A DNA stretch of 64,000 nt from Goleter apudmare HA4340-LM2 (GTDB lineage Bacteria; Cyanobacteriota; Cyanobacteriia; Cyanobacteriales; Nostocaceae): the NCBI GenBank assembly GCA_019359495.1, contig JAHHHF010000080.1, forward strand, positions 1 through 64,000. Direction: 5' to 3'. Position numbers and translations under genes: made by a program. The notes below the pieces were generated by a model. The model worked only from the letters and a program-made list of their open reading frames with translations. It had not been told where the DNA came from and did not search any database. Positions within the stretch are counted from its first letter, which is position 1. Every line of letters begins with the position of its first letter. Positions 42,936-52,842 of this stretch are shown one piece after another.

Positions 42936-45704
42936 ATGAAGCTGCGCTCATACATGCTTATAGGATTGTTCCTCAGTCTCCTCCTCAGCGTCGTGCCATT
43001 TTCGGGCAATTCCACACATGCGGCTACACCCGGAGCAGTATCACCTGTTGCTAGTCTTTCTCTGACTCAGGGTGTGCAGAAAACTTTGCTGGACAATGGT
43101 TTAACTGTGCTCACAAAAGAAGTCCACACTACTCCGGTAGTGAGTGTGCAAGTTTGGTACAAAGTCGGCTCACGCAATGAGGTTAAGGGAGAGAATGGTA
43201 TCTCACACCAATTAGAGCATTTAATGTTTAAGGGTACTACTGATCGTCCAGTACAGTTTGGACGGCTGTTTAGTGCTTTAGGTAGCCAGTTCAATGCTTT
43301 TACTAGCTACGACGAAACAGTCTATTTTGGTACAGTGCAGCGAGACAAACTGCAAGCATTGCTGACATTGGAAGCTGATCGCATGGAAAATGCTTTAATC
43401 GGCAGTGAGCAGCTAACTAGTGAGAAGCGAGTCGTCATTTCTGAGTTACAAGGGTACGAAAATTCATCAGAATATCGTTTAAATCGGGCAGTGATGCGAA
43501 ATGCTTTTCCTAACCGTGCTTATGGTTTACCTGTGGGAGGGACAAAAGCCGATGTCGAAAAATTCACTCTGGAGCAGGTGCTTAATTATTACCAAACCTA
43601 CTACAGCCCTGAAAATGCCACATTGGTAATCACAGGTGACTTTGCCACAGAACCAGCACTCAAGGTTGTCAAGGAAACCTTTGGGAAACTACCGCAAAGA
43701 GCCAAAAGGCGGACAATTACACTCTCTCCTGCACCTAACACCCCAAATACTCAAAAAGCGCCCATTGTTCTAAAACAGCCGGGAAGCGTCGCACTCCTGC
43801 AAACTGTGTATCCCCTGCCAAATATTAAGCATCCTGATGTCCCAGCCATTGATGTGATGGATACCATCCTCACAGGTGGACGCAGTTCTAGACTGTACCA
43901 GGCTTTAGTGGAATCTGGACTTGCCAGTTCTGTTAATACTAGTGCCGCAGAATTGATTGAACCAGGTTGGTATGAAATCAATGCTACGGCAGCTCCTGGT
44001 CAAGAGTTAAATCAAATTACTCAAACGCTCCAGAAATCATTGTTAAAACTGCAACAGCAGCCAGTTACCCTAAAAGAATTGAACCGCGCCCAGACACAAT
44101 TACAAGCCTCATTTATACTGGGGAATCAAGATATTACTAATCAGGCGAGCCAACTAGGATATAGCCAAACTATTGCTGGGGACTATCACTATATTGAGCA
44201 TTATTTAGCAGCGATCGCTCAAGTTACTCCCCAAGATATACAACGCGTAGCCAAAACTTATCTTCATCCTGCCAAACAAACCATCGGCTTTTTTGAGCCA
44301 AACCAACTAGATGGTGAACCAGGAACTTTTAGTGGTGCTTCTGGCCGCACTGTAGAGAACTTTAGCCCTGGTCAACCTGTAGATCCAGTAGAACTTGCTA
44401 AGTACCTCCCTCCTGCAACTTCTATCACTACCTCTAACGAACAACCATTACCAGAGCAATTAACTCTAGCGAATGGGTTGCGGATTTTTCTATTACCTGA
44501 CAACAGTATCCCCACCATTAACCTAAGCGGACAAATTGAAGCTGGGAGTGAGTTTGACGGTAATCAAAAAGCGGGATTAGCAAATCTTACTGCTAACAAC
44601 TTAATGAATGGGACAAAAACCCAAAATGCCTTGATTTTGGCAACAACTCTAGAAGACCGGGGAGCCAGTCTCGACTTCACTAGCAGCCGTGAAGGCGTTA
44701 ACGTTAGCGGTCAGGGCTTATCAGTAGATTTACCATTGTTAGTTGAAACTCTGGCAAATGTGCTACAAGATGCCACCTTCCCTTCTGACCAACTAGAACT
44801 GAGTCGTCAACGAGCGGTATCAAATTTACAATCGCAGTTAGATGACCCTAGTGGGCTAGCAAGAAGGTTATTCCAACAGGCAATTTACCCAGAAAATCAT
44901 CCTTTCCACAGTTTTCCCACTGTTGAAAGTTTAAAGAGTATTACTCGTGAGGATTTGCGCCGCTTCTACCAAAAACACTACCGCCCAGATACCACCACGA
45001 TCGCCATTGTGGGTGACTTTGATCCTGTACAGATAAAAGCTTTGCTCAATCAGACTTTTGGTGAATGGCCAGCTACAGGTAAAGCGCCGATTTTAAATCT
45101 GCCTGATGTCCCCTTCCCACAAACTCTTACACGTCTTGCCAAAGTGATTCCTGGTAAGGCAGAAGCTGTTACCTACATTGGTTATAATGGCATTTCACGT
45201 CAAGACTCGCGTTTCTATGCAGCCTTAATACTGAATCAGATTTTAGGCGGTGATACCTTGTCTAGCCGCTTGGGAACAGAAATACGCGATCGCCTGGGTT
45301 TAACTTACGGTATTTACAGTGGATTTGCCGCCGGAGTCAATCCTGGCCCTTTCTTGATTCAAATGCAGACTGCTCCTGGAGATACTCAAAAAGCGATCTC
45401 TAGTACATTGGCTTTACTCAAGCAGTTGCATGAACACGGTGTGACTCAGGCAGAATTAAATACAGCCAAACGCTCAATTGCCAGCAGCTACCCCGTAGAC
45501 TTAGCTAGTCCTAGTGATGTAGCAAGTATGATTCTTGATAATGCTGTCTATGGGCTATCACAGACAGAACTCCGAGAGTTTCCCCACCGCATTGAAGCTG
45601 TAACCCTAACTGAAGTACAGCAGGCAATTCAGGAGTTAATTCAGCCCAATAATTTAGTAATTGTGACTGCGGGACCTAGAGATACTGCTGCCAAAGGTGG
45701 CTAA
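42936..45704 (+). CDS. M16-family zinc peptidase (pitrilysin/insulinase type), exported
   Basis: The product is about 922 residues with a signal peptide (YMLIGLFLSLLLSVVPFSG). The N-terminal M16 half carries the inverted zinc motif HQLEH near residue 90 and a downstream Glu in the expected helix (TSEKRVVISELQGYE). The second half (from about residue 500) repeats the fold without the motif, the usual inactive half. C-terminal features SSRLGTEIRDRLGLTYGIYSG are typical. ATG 42936 is preferred because it opens the signal peptide; TTG 42909 with AGGTT upstream would add nine residues. It degrades peptides or processes proteins in the periplasm; the substrate is unknown. Confidence 0.9.
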   Translation: MKLRSYMLIGLFLSLLLSVVPFSGNSTHAATPGAVSPVASLSLTQGVQKTLLDNGLTVLTKEVHTTPVVSVQVWYKVGSRNEVKGENGISHQLEHLMFKGTTDRPVQFGRLFSALGSQFNAFTSYDETVYFGTVQRDKLQALLTLEADRMENALIGSEQLTSEKRVVISELQGYENSSEYRLNRAVMRNAFPNRAYGLPVGGTKADVEKFTLEQVLNYYQTYYSPENATLVITGDFATEPALKVVKETFGKLPQRAKRRTITLSPAPNTPNTQKAPIVLKQPGSVALLQTVYPLPNIKHPDVPAIDVMDTILTGGRSSRLYQALVESGLASSVNTSAAELIEPGWYEINATAAPGQELNQITQTLQKSLLKLQQQPVTLKELNRAQTQLQASFILGNQDITNQASQLGYSQTIAGDYHYIEHYLAAIAQVTPQDIQRVAKTYLHPAKQTIGFFEPNQLDGEPGTFSGASGRTVENFSPGQPVDPVELAKYLPPATSITTSNEQPLPEQLTLANGLRIFLLPDNSIPTINLSGQIEAGSEFDGNQKAGLANLTANNLMNGTKTQNALILATTLEDRGASLDFTSSREGVNVSGQGLSVDLPLLVETLANVLQDATFPSDQLELSRQRAVSNLQSQLDDPSGLARRLFQQAIYPENHPFHSFPTVESLKSITREDLRRFYQKHYRPDTTTIAIVGDFDPVQIKALLNQTFGEWPATGKAPILNLPDVPFPQTLTRLAKVIPGKAEAVTYIGYNGISRQDSRFYAALILNQILGGDTLSSRLGTEIRDRLGLTYGIYSGFAAGVNPGPFLIQMQTAPGDTQKAISSTLALLKQLHEHGVTQAELNTAKRSIASSYPVDLASPSDVASMILDNAVYGLSQTELREFPHRIEAVTLTEVQQAIQELIQPNNLVIVTAGPRDTAAKGG

Positions 45705-45754
45705 ACTGATGCCTAGCTAGCAAATTCTTGTTTGTGGGCTCTCTAGGGTCAAAG

Positions 45755-45777
45755 GTCAAAGCTAGACTTTGACTTTT
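45755..45777 (+). terminator. Rho-independent terminator of the M16 peptidase gene
   Basis: GTCAAAG (45755-45761) pairs with CTTTGAC (45767-45773) around a CTAGA loop, followed directly by TTTT. It lies 50 bp after the stop codon. The sequence is also an STRR-like heptamer context. Confidence 0.65.
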
Positions 45778-46443
45778 GATAACCTGAGGGCGAAATATAA
45801 AATTTACAGCGTTTTTCAGGTCAATGAAGTACGGAGCTAGGGAACGTTGTTGTGCCCTCACAAGAATCTATCCCTTCGCAACTTGTCATTTAATCTGCTG
45901 TAAATACGTAATAGCTTAATATCTTTGGCTAAAGTTTATCAGATTATTAATAGAGTGGTTTCTATTCACTCTATCAGTTTGTGTAAATAATCTTATTTAA
46001 TTTGGAAAAAAGTAGGGGCGGGTTCATCAAGATCATCATTAGTAAGTGACGATATTTTTCCACCCGCGCCTATCAGCCTTTTGCCTACTGCCTATCACGC
46101 TGGTGCTATGCTTACCACGCAGGTAAATTCATAAATCAAAATGGAATGCCGCATATCATTCTCAAGTTTGTTCTCTCACTTACTAAACTAGGCTTGCTTA
46201 TTGCTGCTGGATAAGTTCCTCTTCACAGAAAATTAGTCTGATCAAATCCAAATTTCAAAGAAATTACTGATTCAGCTTCTTCAAGATCATTGGTAAAATT
46301 TGACTAAATAGAGACTGATAGCATTTTATCAATTACCACACACTCAAAAAATGTGGTAATTAATGCACTAAGTTTGCTGTTGACTACTTTGACAAAAACA
46401 TCAATTATTTTCCTCACTTTACACTAACTTAATAGCAACACAA
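45778..46443. other. Gap of about 670 bp before the isochorismatase-fold gene
   Basis: AT-rich sequence without an ORF of protein-like composition, tRNA or clear hairpin terminator. It presumably contains the promoter for the 46444 gene. Confidence 0.4.
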
Positions 46444-47058
46444 ATGCAATCCCAAAAGACAGCGCTTATTTTGATTGGTTATCAAAACGATTACTTCTCC
46501 CCAAATGGAGTTTTGTATAGAGTAATTGAGGAATCATCCAAAGTTACGAATGTCATAGCAAACACAGTCCATCTTTTACAACATCTCACTTCTTCTCCAG
46601 CCTTGATTGTCACCACACCAATATTCTTCACACCTAATTATGAAGAATTAATAGATCCGGTTGGTATTTTGAAAACAATTAAACAAGAAAATGCTTTTCA
46701 AATGGGAACACCTGGTTCTCAGGCAATTGGAGAACTACATCCTTTTGAAGATAGAATTTTGGAAGTGCCTGGTAAACGAGGATTTAATGCATTTATCAAT
46801 ACCAACCTTGATGGAATTCTCAAACAGCGAGAAATCACAGATGTTGTCATAGCAGGTGCTGTAACATCAATATGTATTGACTCCACTGGGCGGGCTGCTC
46901 ACGAAAAAGGCTATCATGTGACAATTCTGTCAGACTGCACTTCAGCTCGCACTGTTTTTGAGCAAGATTTTTACTGTAGTACTGTTTTTCCTCTCTATGC
47001 CCAGGTAATGACTAATAGAGAGCTATTGAGTCGTCTAGAATTAACTGTGACCGCATAA
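46444..47058 (+). CDS. Isochorismatase-fold cysteine hydrolase lacking the first catalytic Asp
   Basis: The 204-residue protein has the Rossmann-like fold of the isochorismatase/nicotinamidase family. Two of three catalytic positions are visible: Lys in VPGKRGFNAF and Cys in GAVTSICIDSTGRAA. The first, an Asp expected in the strand that reads xxVDxQNDF in active members, is Gly12 here (LILIGYQNDYF). The protein may be inactive, bind a ligand, or use another acid. It precedes a PAS-kinase and a carbamoyltransferase fusion on the same strand, with a 281-bp gap to the kinase gene. The ATG at 46444 has no strong ribosome binding site. Confidence 0.8.
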   Translation: MQSQKTALILIGYQNDYFSPNGVLYRVIEESSKVTNVIANTVHLLQHLTSSPALIVTTPIFFTPNYEELIDPVGILKTIKQENAFQMGTPGSQAIGELHPFEDRILEVPGKRGFNAFINTNLDGILKQREITDVVIAGAVTSICIDSTGRAAHEKGYHVTILSDCTSARTVFEQDFYCSTVFPLYAQVMTNRELLSRLELTVTA

Positions 47059-47339
47059 ATACTAGGTTTCTATCAAATAAGTTCCTTGACTAAATATCTC
47101 TTAAATTGTTAATTCATGTGACTAATATAAACATGATATTTTTTGTTAAAATCATGGTGACAGCATTTAAATTCAATAAAAAAATATATGAGTGACAACC
47201 TTCTTTAAAGGCTTTTAACTATACTATTGATAGTATTTAAGAAGGTTATGTAAACAAAAAATATCTGCATTCAAACATAATGTAGAAACAGCATAATGTT
47301 AGTTCTGTTAAATCATTCAAATAGAATAATCATCTACTT

Positions 47340-48812
47340 ATGAAACCAGAGTTTTTAGCTGATAATGAGTTACATACGCAGATTCAATATCGTTTAATAG
47401 AACAGATATCAGAATCAGAAAGACGTTACCGAGAGTTAGTTGAGAATCTACGTGAAATTGTCTTTAAATGTGATAGATCTGGAAATATTACACTTTTAAA
47501 TAAAGCCTGGACATTAACTCTGGGATACGATACGGCAGAATGCTTAAATCGTGCAATAGATGACTATCTTCATGCTGAAGATCGTGAGCTTTGGCTGAAT
47601 TTTTTAAATCAGATGGATAGTCAACAGTTCCTTAACTGTCAGGAGTTACGGTTTCATCATAAAGATACAGAAATTGTCTGGCTAGAATTATCAGCCCGTT
47701 CTGAAGATCAAGGAGAAATCTCTGGCTCTTTAACGAATATCACTGATCGTAAACGAGCACAAGCTGCTTTAAAAGAGGCAAATGCAGCTTTGCAAATGCG
47801 AATTGAGCAACTACGGTTTGAAAACCGTGAACGCAAGCAGACAGAAGCAACACTTTTACAATCCAGAGAACAGTTAAAACAGCAAAAACAGCAGTTGGAA
47901 GCAACTTTAAAAGAACTTAAGCAAACCCAAACCAAACTAATTCATGCAGAAAAAATGTCTGGATTAGGACAATTAGTTGCTGGTATTGCTCATGAAATTA
48001 ACAATCCTGTTAGCTTTATTCAGGGGAATATCAATTATGCAAATGAATACATACAGGACTTATTAGATCTAGTGGATCTATATCAGCAGCATTATTCAAC
48101 TCCAGAAAAGGAGATTCAAACCAAGATTAATAAGATGGAACTCAATTTTCTGCAAGCTGACCTACCTAAGTTGATGTCATCAATGCAAATGGGGGCAGAT
48201 AGAATTGGTGAAATTGTCCTTTCACTCCGTAATTTTTCCCGTCTGGATGAAGCAGATCTCAAACCTGTTGATATCCATGAAGGAATTGAAAGTACTTTAA
48301 TGATTTTACAAAGTCGTCTTAAAGGATTGAAAAATCACAGCTTTATCGAAGTAATTAAAAAGTATGGCGAATTGCCACTAGTGGAGTGCTACGCAGGGCA
48401 ACTGAATCAGGTGTTTATGAACTTGATTAGCAATGCAATTGATGCAGTATCTTCTCGTTGTTTGAATGAAGTTGTTGATATTGATGGGGAATTTCAGCAT
48501 CAGGTATTGCCAGAGTCAGAACAGGAAATATCGGCTTTTGCACCGACAATTGAGATTTACACGGAAGTCGTGAGTGATTTCTATGTTGCAGTGCGGATTA
48601 TTGATAATGGCACTGGCATGACTGAAATGACCAGAAAGCGTATCTTTGATCCATTTTTTACTACAAAACCTGTAGGTCAAGGAACAGGTTTAGGTCTTTC
48701 AATTAGTTACCAAATAATTGTAGAGAAGCATGGTGGAGTATTGGAGTGCTCTTCAGAATTAGGTAAAGGAACGGAATTTCTGATTCAACTGCCGATTTTG
48801 CTTTCACGTTAA
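47340..48812 (+). CDS. PAS-domain sensor histidine kinase
   Basis: The 490-residue soluble kinase has no membrane helices. A PAS domain spans about residues 30-137 (RYRELVENLREIVFKCDRSGNI, ending GSLTNITDRKRAQ). A coiled coil of Gln/Lys/Glu follows to about 205. The H box is GIAHEINNPVSFI, with the phosphoacceptor near His218. GHKL ATPase boxes follow: NLISNAIDAV, DNGTGM, FDPFFTTKPVGQGTGLGLSI. No receiver is attached and no response regulator is adjacent. The carbamoyltransferase fusion begins 75 bp downstream, so the two are probably cotranscribed. The signal is unknown. Confidence 0.92.
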   Translation: MKPEFLADNELHTQIQYRLIEQISESERRYRELVENLREIVFKCDRSGNITLLNKAWTLTLGYDTAECLNRAIDDYLHAEDRELWLNFLNQMDSQQFLNCQELRFHHKDTEIVWLELSARSEDQGEISGSLTNITDRKRAQAALKEANAALQMRIEQLRFENRERKQTEATLLQSREQLKQQKQQLEATLKELKQTQTKLIHAEKMSGLGQLVAGIAHEINNPVSFIQGNINYANEYIQDLLDLVDLYQQHYSTPEKEIQTKINKMELNFLQADLPKLMSSMQMGADRIGEIVLSLRNFSRLDEADLKPVDIHEGIESTLMILQSRLKGLKNHSFIEVIKKYGELPLVECYAGQLNQVFMNLISNAIDAVSSRCLNEVVDIDGEFQHQVLPESEQEISAFAPTIEIYTEVVSDFYVAVRIIDNGTGMTEMTRKRIFDPFFTTKPVGQGTGLGLSISYQIIVEKHGGVLECSSELGKGTEFLIQLPILLSR

Positions 48813-48887
48813 ACCCTGATTTTTACACTGAACTAGCTAGAAGCCATTCACTTTCCTAGTAATGGCTACCCTTTGCACTGGGAATAA

Positions 48888-51800
48888 ATGGTTGAGCAGA
48901 AATATTTAGTTGAGCAATGGTTATTAAGTGAAGTGATAAAGCAAATGACACAACACCACATGGGAATTAATTTAGGACATGAGCGTTCAGTGGCGATCGC
49001 TAAGGATGGTGAAATCGTAGTTGCAATTGAGCAAGAAAGATTAGATCGTCATAAATTTAGTCCTGGCTACATGCTTCATGCACCTGGGGTTGCAGCCCAA
49101 ATGCAGATTCCGGCGGAAGCGATACGTTATTGTTTGGATGCTTGCAATATCACCTTGAGTGATTTAGCCTCAATTACCGCAAACATGCCAGGTCACGACT
49201 GCGCGCCCGATATTCTCCGACGAGTTTTACCGACTGAGATCACAGATAAAGTACTACGAATTCCTAGTCATCACTTGGCTCATGCTTACTCTGCCTACTG
49301 GCCTTCTGGATTTGATGAAGCCCTGATCTTGTCTGTAGATGCTACAGGTAGTACTACTTCAGATCATTGTACTGAATCCTATACTCTCTACGAAGGACGC
49401 GGGCAGACAATTACCACCCTACATAATGAAACAGTTGCAGCCCACTTAGCACAACTTTCAACCTTGGGTTTTGTTTACGAGTACATCACTCGCAAAGCGG
49501 GGTTTGTCACCAAAGTTGGGGAGAAGATTCAGCACGCAGAAGCTGGAAAACTCATGGGTTTAGCTCCCTTTGGCAAAGATCAGCCCAATTGGCATCCTTG
49601 GATTCAAACTGAAGAAGATTCCTTTAGCCTGAAAATCTCTGCCTACGATATATTCTTGGAAGTCGTTGCCCTAGAAAAACGCTATGACAATGGGGAAGGT
49701 AAACCCTATTTACGGCCTTATTTGGTTGACCTCGCCTACAAAGTACAAAAAGAATTAGAGCAAGCATTAAAGCATATTGTCGGGTTGGCAATCAAGCGGA
49801 CTGGTCTGCGAAAGCTATGTATTGCCGGTGGCGTGGGTTTGAACTCTGTTGCCAACTATGAACTGTTGCGATCGCTCCAATTGGATGATATTTTCATCTT
49901 CCCTGCTGCTGGTGATAGTGGGATTGCGGCTGGTTGTGCGTTGTGGGCTTACAATGCAGCAGGTGGAGGGCAGAAACGAGTACCCTTGACACGGGCAACC
50001 CTTGGTGGGTGCTACGATTTAGAGCAAATTTCCCAGGCTATGCAACACTTCCAAGACTCGATTGAGTTCGAGGAGTTAACACCAGATCAGATGATTGCTC
50101 GTAGTGCTCAAGCTTTGGCACAGGGTAGTATTGTGGCTCGTTTTGAAGGTGGTGCAGAGTATGGGCCACGCGCACTAGGACATCGGTCAATTATGGCTGA
50201 CCCCACCTTTAAACACATGAGGGATATTTTGAATAAGCGGGTTAAGTTCCGCGAGGCTTTCCGCCCCTTTGCACCAGTCATTCCCTTAGAAGCCGTTTCC
50301 CAGGTATTTGAGCAAGATGTAGCAGCACCTTTCATGCTGCTGGTATCCCCAATCAAACCTGAATTTCACGAGCAAATCCCATCTGTGACCCATGTAGATG
50401 GCACAGGTCGGGTGCAGACGGTGACAGAACAGGACAATCCCTATTTTTATCGGCTGTGTTATCAACTCTTAAAAGAACGACAGGGACCGCCCGTACTGCT
50501 CAATACCAGCTTTAACGTAGGAGGACAACCAATTGTAGAGACGCCCTTAGAAGCGATCGCTACCTTTTTAGGTACAGATATTGATTATCTAGCGATCGAG
50601 AACTTCTGGATATCTAAACGCCACGTCCCTGTTCGTAGCTATGAGGAGCATCTAGCTAATGTTGGTGATGTTGTGTTACCTCAGGGACTTCCTCCCGATG
50701 CTCCTGATGTCACTGATTTAATGGCAAAGCTGGATCAGGCATTATTCTTCGGTGAGACTGTTGGCTGTCCTTGGTCTTTTGAAGAGTTGCAGATACTCTC
50801 AAATCAAGGTGCTCAATACAAAGAAACAAGTGTACTTTTCCCTGAGACTCCTTTTTACGGTTCCTTACAGACCAAGCTCTCTAATGATGTCATTCTACTA
50901 CTCGACCCCCTAAGTAAATCTACTCTGGTTGATCTCAAACAGCAAGTACCACCTTCTAGCTACACTTTTGCAGAAATCAAGTTGTTGCTGGATATTCTCA
51001 ATGCTCCTGAAAATTGCCTAGAACAGATGCGAATTGATCTACGTCTGACTGATTTTGAATTTAGCCAGCGAATTGATTGGGCAAACCAACAACTCCGCAA
51101 ATACAGGATAGAAACGACGTATTCGCTTAAAACTTTACCTGAAGATTCAGTATTACCCTCATACTCAAATCAAACTTTTGCACCTTTTGCCAACAAGAAT
51201 TTTTCTGCTCGCAACATTCTTCGCAATTTATATACATGTCTACATCAAGTAGGCTACAACGAAGCTAATATTTGTCAGTTACTAAATGTTGCCTCACAGC
51301 AACAGATTGAGCCGACGTATTTGCACTATTACGATCGCTATACATTACCCCAATCTAGACTGGGAGACTTGATCCGTTTGTTCTTATTAAGGGGTGCATT
51401 GACAGCAACTAGACTGCAAGAAATTTTTGGGGATGAGTTATTCTCAACCCTTTGTAGTTTAGGTATGTTAATTGAGCGTGGTGAAGATTGGGCATCAAGG
51501 GTCGATTTATTCGTCGTCGCTGGACTTTATGTAGCTACAGATCATCGCTACATGATACTACCAGAAGATCAGATTGATGAAGACGTGATTATGTACGTAG
51601 GTATGGATAGTGCGGGATTGGTTTGCACTGCTCCCCAATATCCAGCCAACCGAGTTTTAGATCTTTGCTGTGGTGGTGGTATTCAAAGCTTAGTGGCTAG
51701 TCGTTATGCCAAAGAAATCATTGGAGTTGACATTAACCCAAGAGCTATCCGCTTTGCTAGATTTAACGCTCAACTCAATGGCATATCCAATACCCACTTC

Positions 51801-52724
51801 CGTGAAGGTGATCTTTACCAAGCTGCTGATGGCTACTTCAACACCATCTTAGCCAATCCACCCTTTGTACCTAGTCCTAGTCAGGAATGTCGGTTCCGCG
51901 ATGGTGGTATGAATGGCGAACAGATTTTAGCTCGGATTATTTCTGAAAGCGCCCAGTATCTTGCTCCTCATGGCAGACTATTCATTGTGACTGATCTAGT
52001 GAATATCAAAGAGTATGAATCTAAACTAGAGCGCTGGTGGCAAGGAGGCCCTGCTCATAAGTTGGTGTTGGGTACTGCTGATCGCAATGATATTCTGTTC
52101 TCAGTTCCCCACTGTCATACTGCCTTTAATCAGTCGTGGGAAGAATACAATACAGAGCTAGACCAGTGGTTACAAAATTTTCACACCACAGGGTTGAAAG
52201 CAGTCAACTTTGGTTATATTCTCATCTGTCAGGTTGATGGGACTCACACAGGCTCTTATTACAGCCGCACCATTCACAATCCTAGTCAGCCAATTCATCA
52301 ACAGGTACAGGAGTATTTCCAGCAAAGGCAGTTACTAGAACAATTGCAGGTCAACGATTACTTTTTGGCCCTGTCTCCTGATTTACGATTCCGACTGGAA
52401 TCTAGTCCCAGGAATGGAGAACGTGAAATTGAATTGTTCTCTCCGAATAACCCTTATTTCACAACTTATCCCATCAGCGAACAAATGTATCGCTTGTTGC
52501 AGGACATTAATCAATCCCAACCAAAATGGATAGCCTACGCAAATGTAATTAATCAGGATTGGCTCTATGAATTGATTTACAAGGGTATCCTTTACTTAAC
52601 TCCCGAAGTTCCTAATGTTAACCGGAATCGGCGATTAGACGATCCGGCTCCTACAGAAGGATTGAAGATTGAAGAATTGCAAACTAAAACTACTCCAACT
52701 TGCGTCTCTTCCTATCTACGCTAG
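48888..52724 (+). CDS. NodU-type carbamoyltransferase fused to HemK-like methyltransferase
   Basis: The 1278-residue two-enzyme fusion starts with a carbamoyltransferase at about residues 25-600: GINLGHERSVAIAKDGEIV, HHLAHAYSAYW, CIAGGVGLNSVANYELL near 310, then a YrdC/Kae1-like C-part with LLNTSFNVGGQPIVETP near 537. A helical linker runs to about 760. An accessory winged-helix-like region (RLGDLIRLFLLRGALTATRL) follows. Next is a class I methyltransferase with SAM motif VLDLCCGGGIQSL near 922 and catalytic-type NPPF near 989. NPPF marks amino- or amide-nitrogen methyltransferases such as HemK. NodU-type enzymes transfer carbamoyl to sugar or natural-product hydroxyls. Substrate unknown. ATG 48888 has GGGA five bases upstream; ATG 48945 is an alternative. 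Confidence 0.85.
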   Translation: MVEQKYLVEQWLLSEVIKQMTQHHMGINLGHERSVAIAKDGEIVVAIEQERLDRHKFSPGYMLHAPGVAAQMQIPAEAIRYCLDACNITLSDLASITANMPGHDCAPDILRRVLPTEITDKVLRIPSHHLAHAYSAYWPSGFDEALILSVDATGSTTSDHCTESYTLYEGRGQTITTLHNETVAAHLAQLSTLGFVYEYITRKAGFVTKVGEKIQHAEAGKLMGLAPFGKDQPNWHPWIQTEEDSFSLKISAYDIFLEVVALEKRYDNGEGKPYLRPYLVDLAYKVQKELEQALKHIVGLAIKRTGLRKLCIAGGVGLNSVANYELLRSLQLDDIFIFPAAGDSGIAAGCALWAYNAAGGGQKRVPLTRATLGGCYDLEQISQAMQHFQDSIEFEELTPDQMIARSAQALAQGSIVARFEGGAEYGPRALGHRSIMADPTFKHMRDILNKRVKFREAFRPFAPVIPLEAVSQVFEQDVAAPFMLLVSPIKPEFHEQIPSVTHVDGTGRVQTVTEQDNPYFYRLCYQLLKERQGPPVLLNTSFNVGGQPIVETPLEAIATFLGTDIDYLAIENFWISKRHVPVRSYEEHLANVGDVVLPQGLPPDAPDVTDLMAKLDQALFFGETVGCPWSFEELQILSNQGAQYKETSVLFPETPFYGSLQTKLSNDVILLLDPLSKSTLVDLKQQVPPSSYTFAEIKLLLDILNAPENCLEQMRIDLRLTDFEFSQRIDWANQQLRKYRIETTYSLKTLPEDSVLPSYSNQTFAPFANKNFSARNILRNLYTCLHQVGYNEANICQLLNVASQQQIEPTYLHYYDRYTLPQSRLGDLIRLFLLRGALTATRLQEIFGDELFSTLCSLGMLIERGEDWASRVDLFVVAGLYVATDHRYMILPEDQIDEDVIMYVGMDSAGLVCTAPQYPANRVLDLCCGGGIQSLVASRYAKEIIGVDINPRAIRFARFNAQLNGISNTHFREGDLYQAADGYFNTILANPPFVPSPSQECRFRDGGMNGEQILARIISESAQYLAPHGRLFIVTDLVNIKEYESKLERWWQGGPAHKLVLGTADRNDILFSVPHCHTAFNQSWEEYNTELDQWLQNFHTTGLKAVNFGYILICQVDGTHTGSYYSRTIHNPSQPIHQQVQEYFQQRQLLEQLQVNDYFLALSPDLRFRLESSPRNGEREIELFSPNNPYFTTYPISEQMYRLLQDINQSQPKWIAYANVINQDWLYELIYKGILYLTPEVPNVNRNRRLDDPAPTEGLKIEELQTKTTPTCVSSYLR

Positions 52725-52747
52725 ACTACATTTTAGATAATTCAAAT

Positions 52748-52826
52748 CTCACCCTGTCCTGGAGGAACATCCTTCTTCTGCGAAAAGAAAGGGAAAGATG
52801 TACCCACAAGGTAAAACAAGGGTGAG
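52748..52826. terminator. Candidate shared 3'-end stem between convergent genes
   Basis: CTCACCCT (52748-52755) pairs with AGGGTGAG (52819-52826), followed on the plus strand by GTTTTGATTTG. An inner ACATC/GATGT pair extends the fold. The loop is long, so termination efficiency is doubtful. Confidence 0.35.
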
Positions 52827-52842
52827 GTTTTGATTTGTATAT

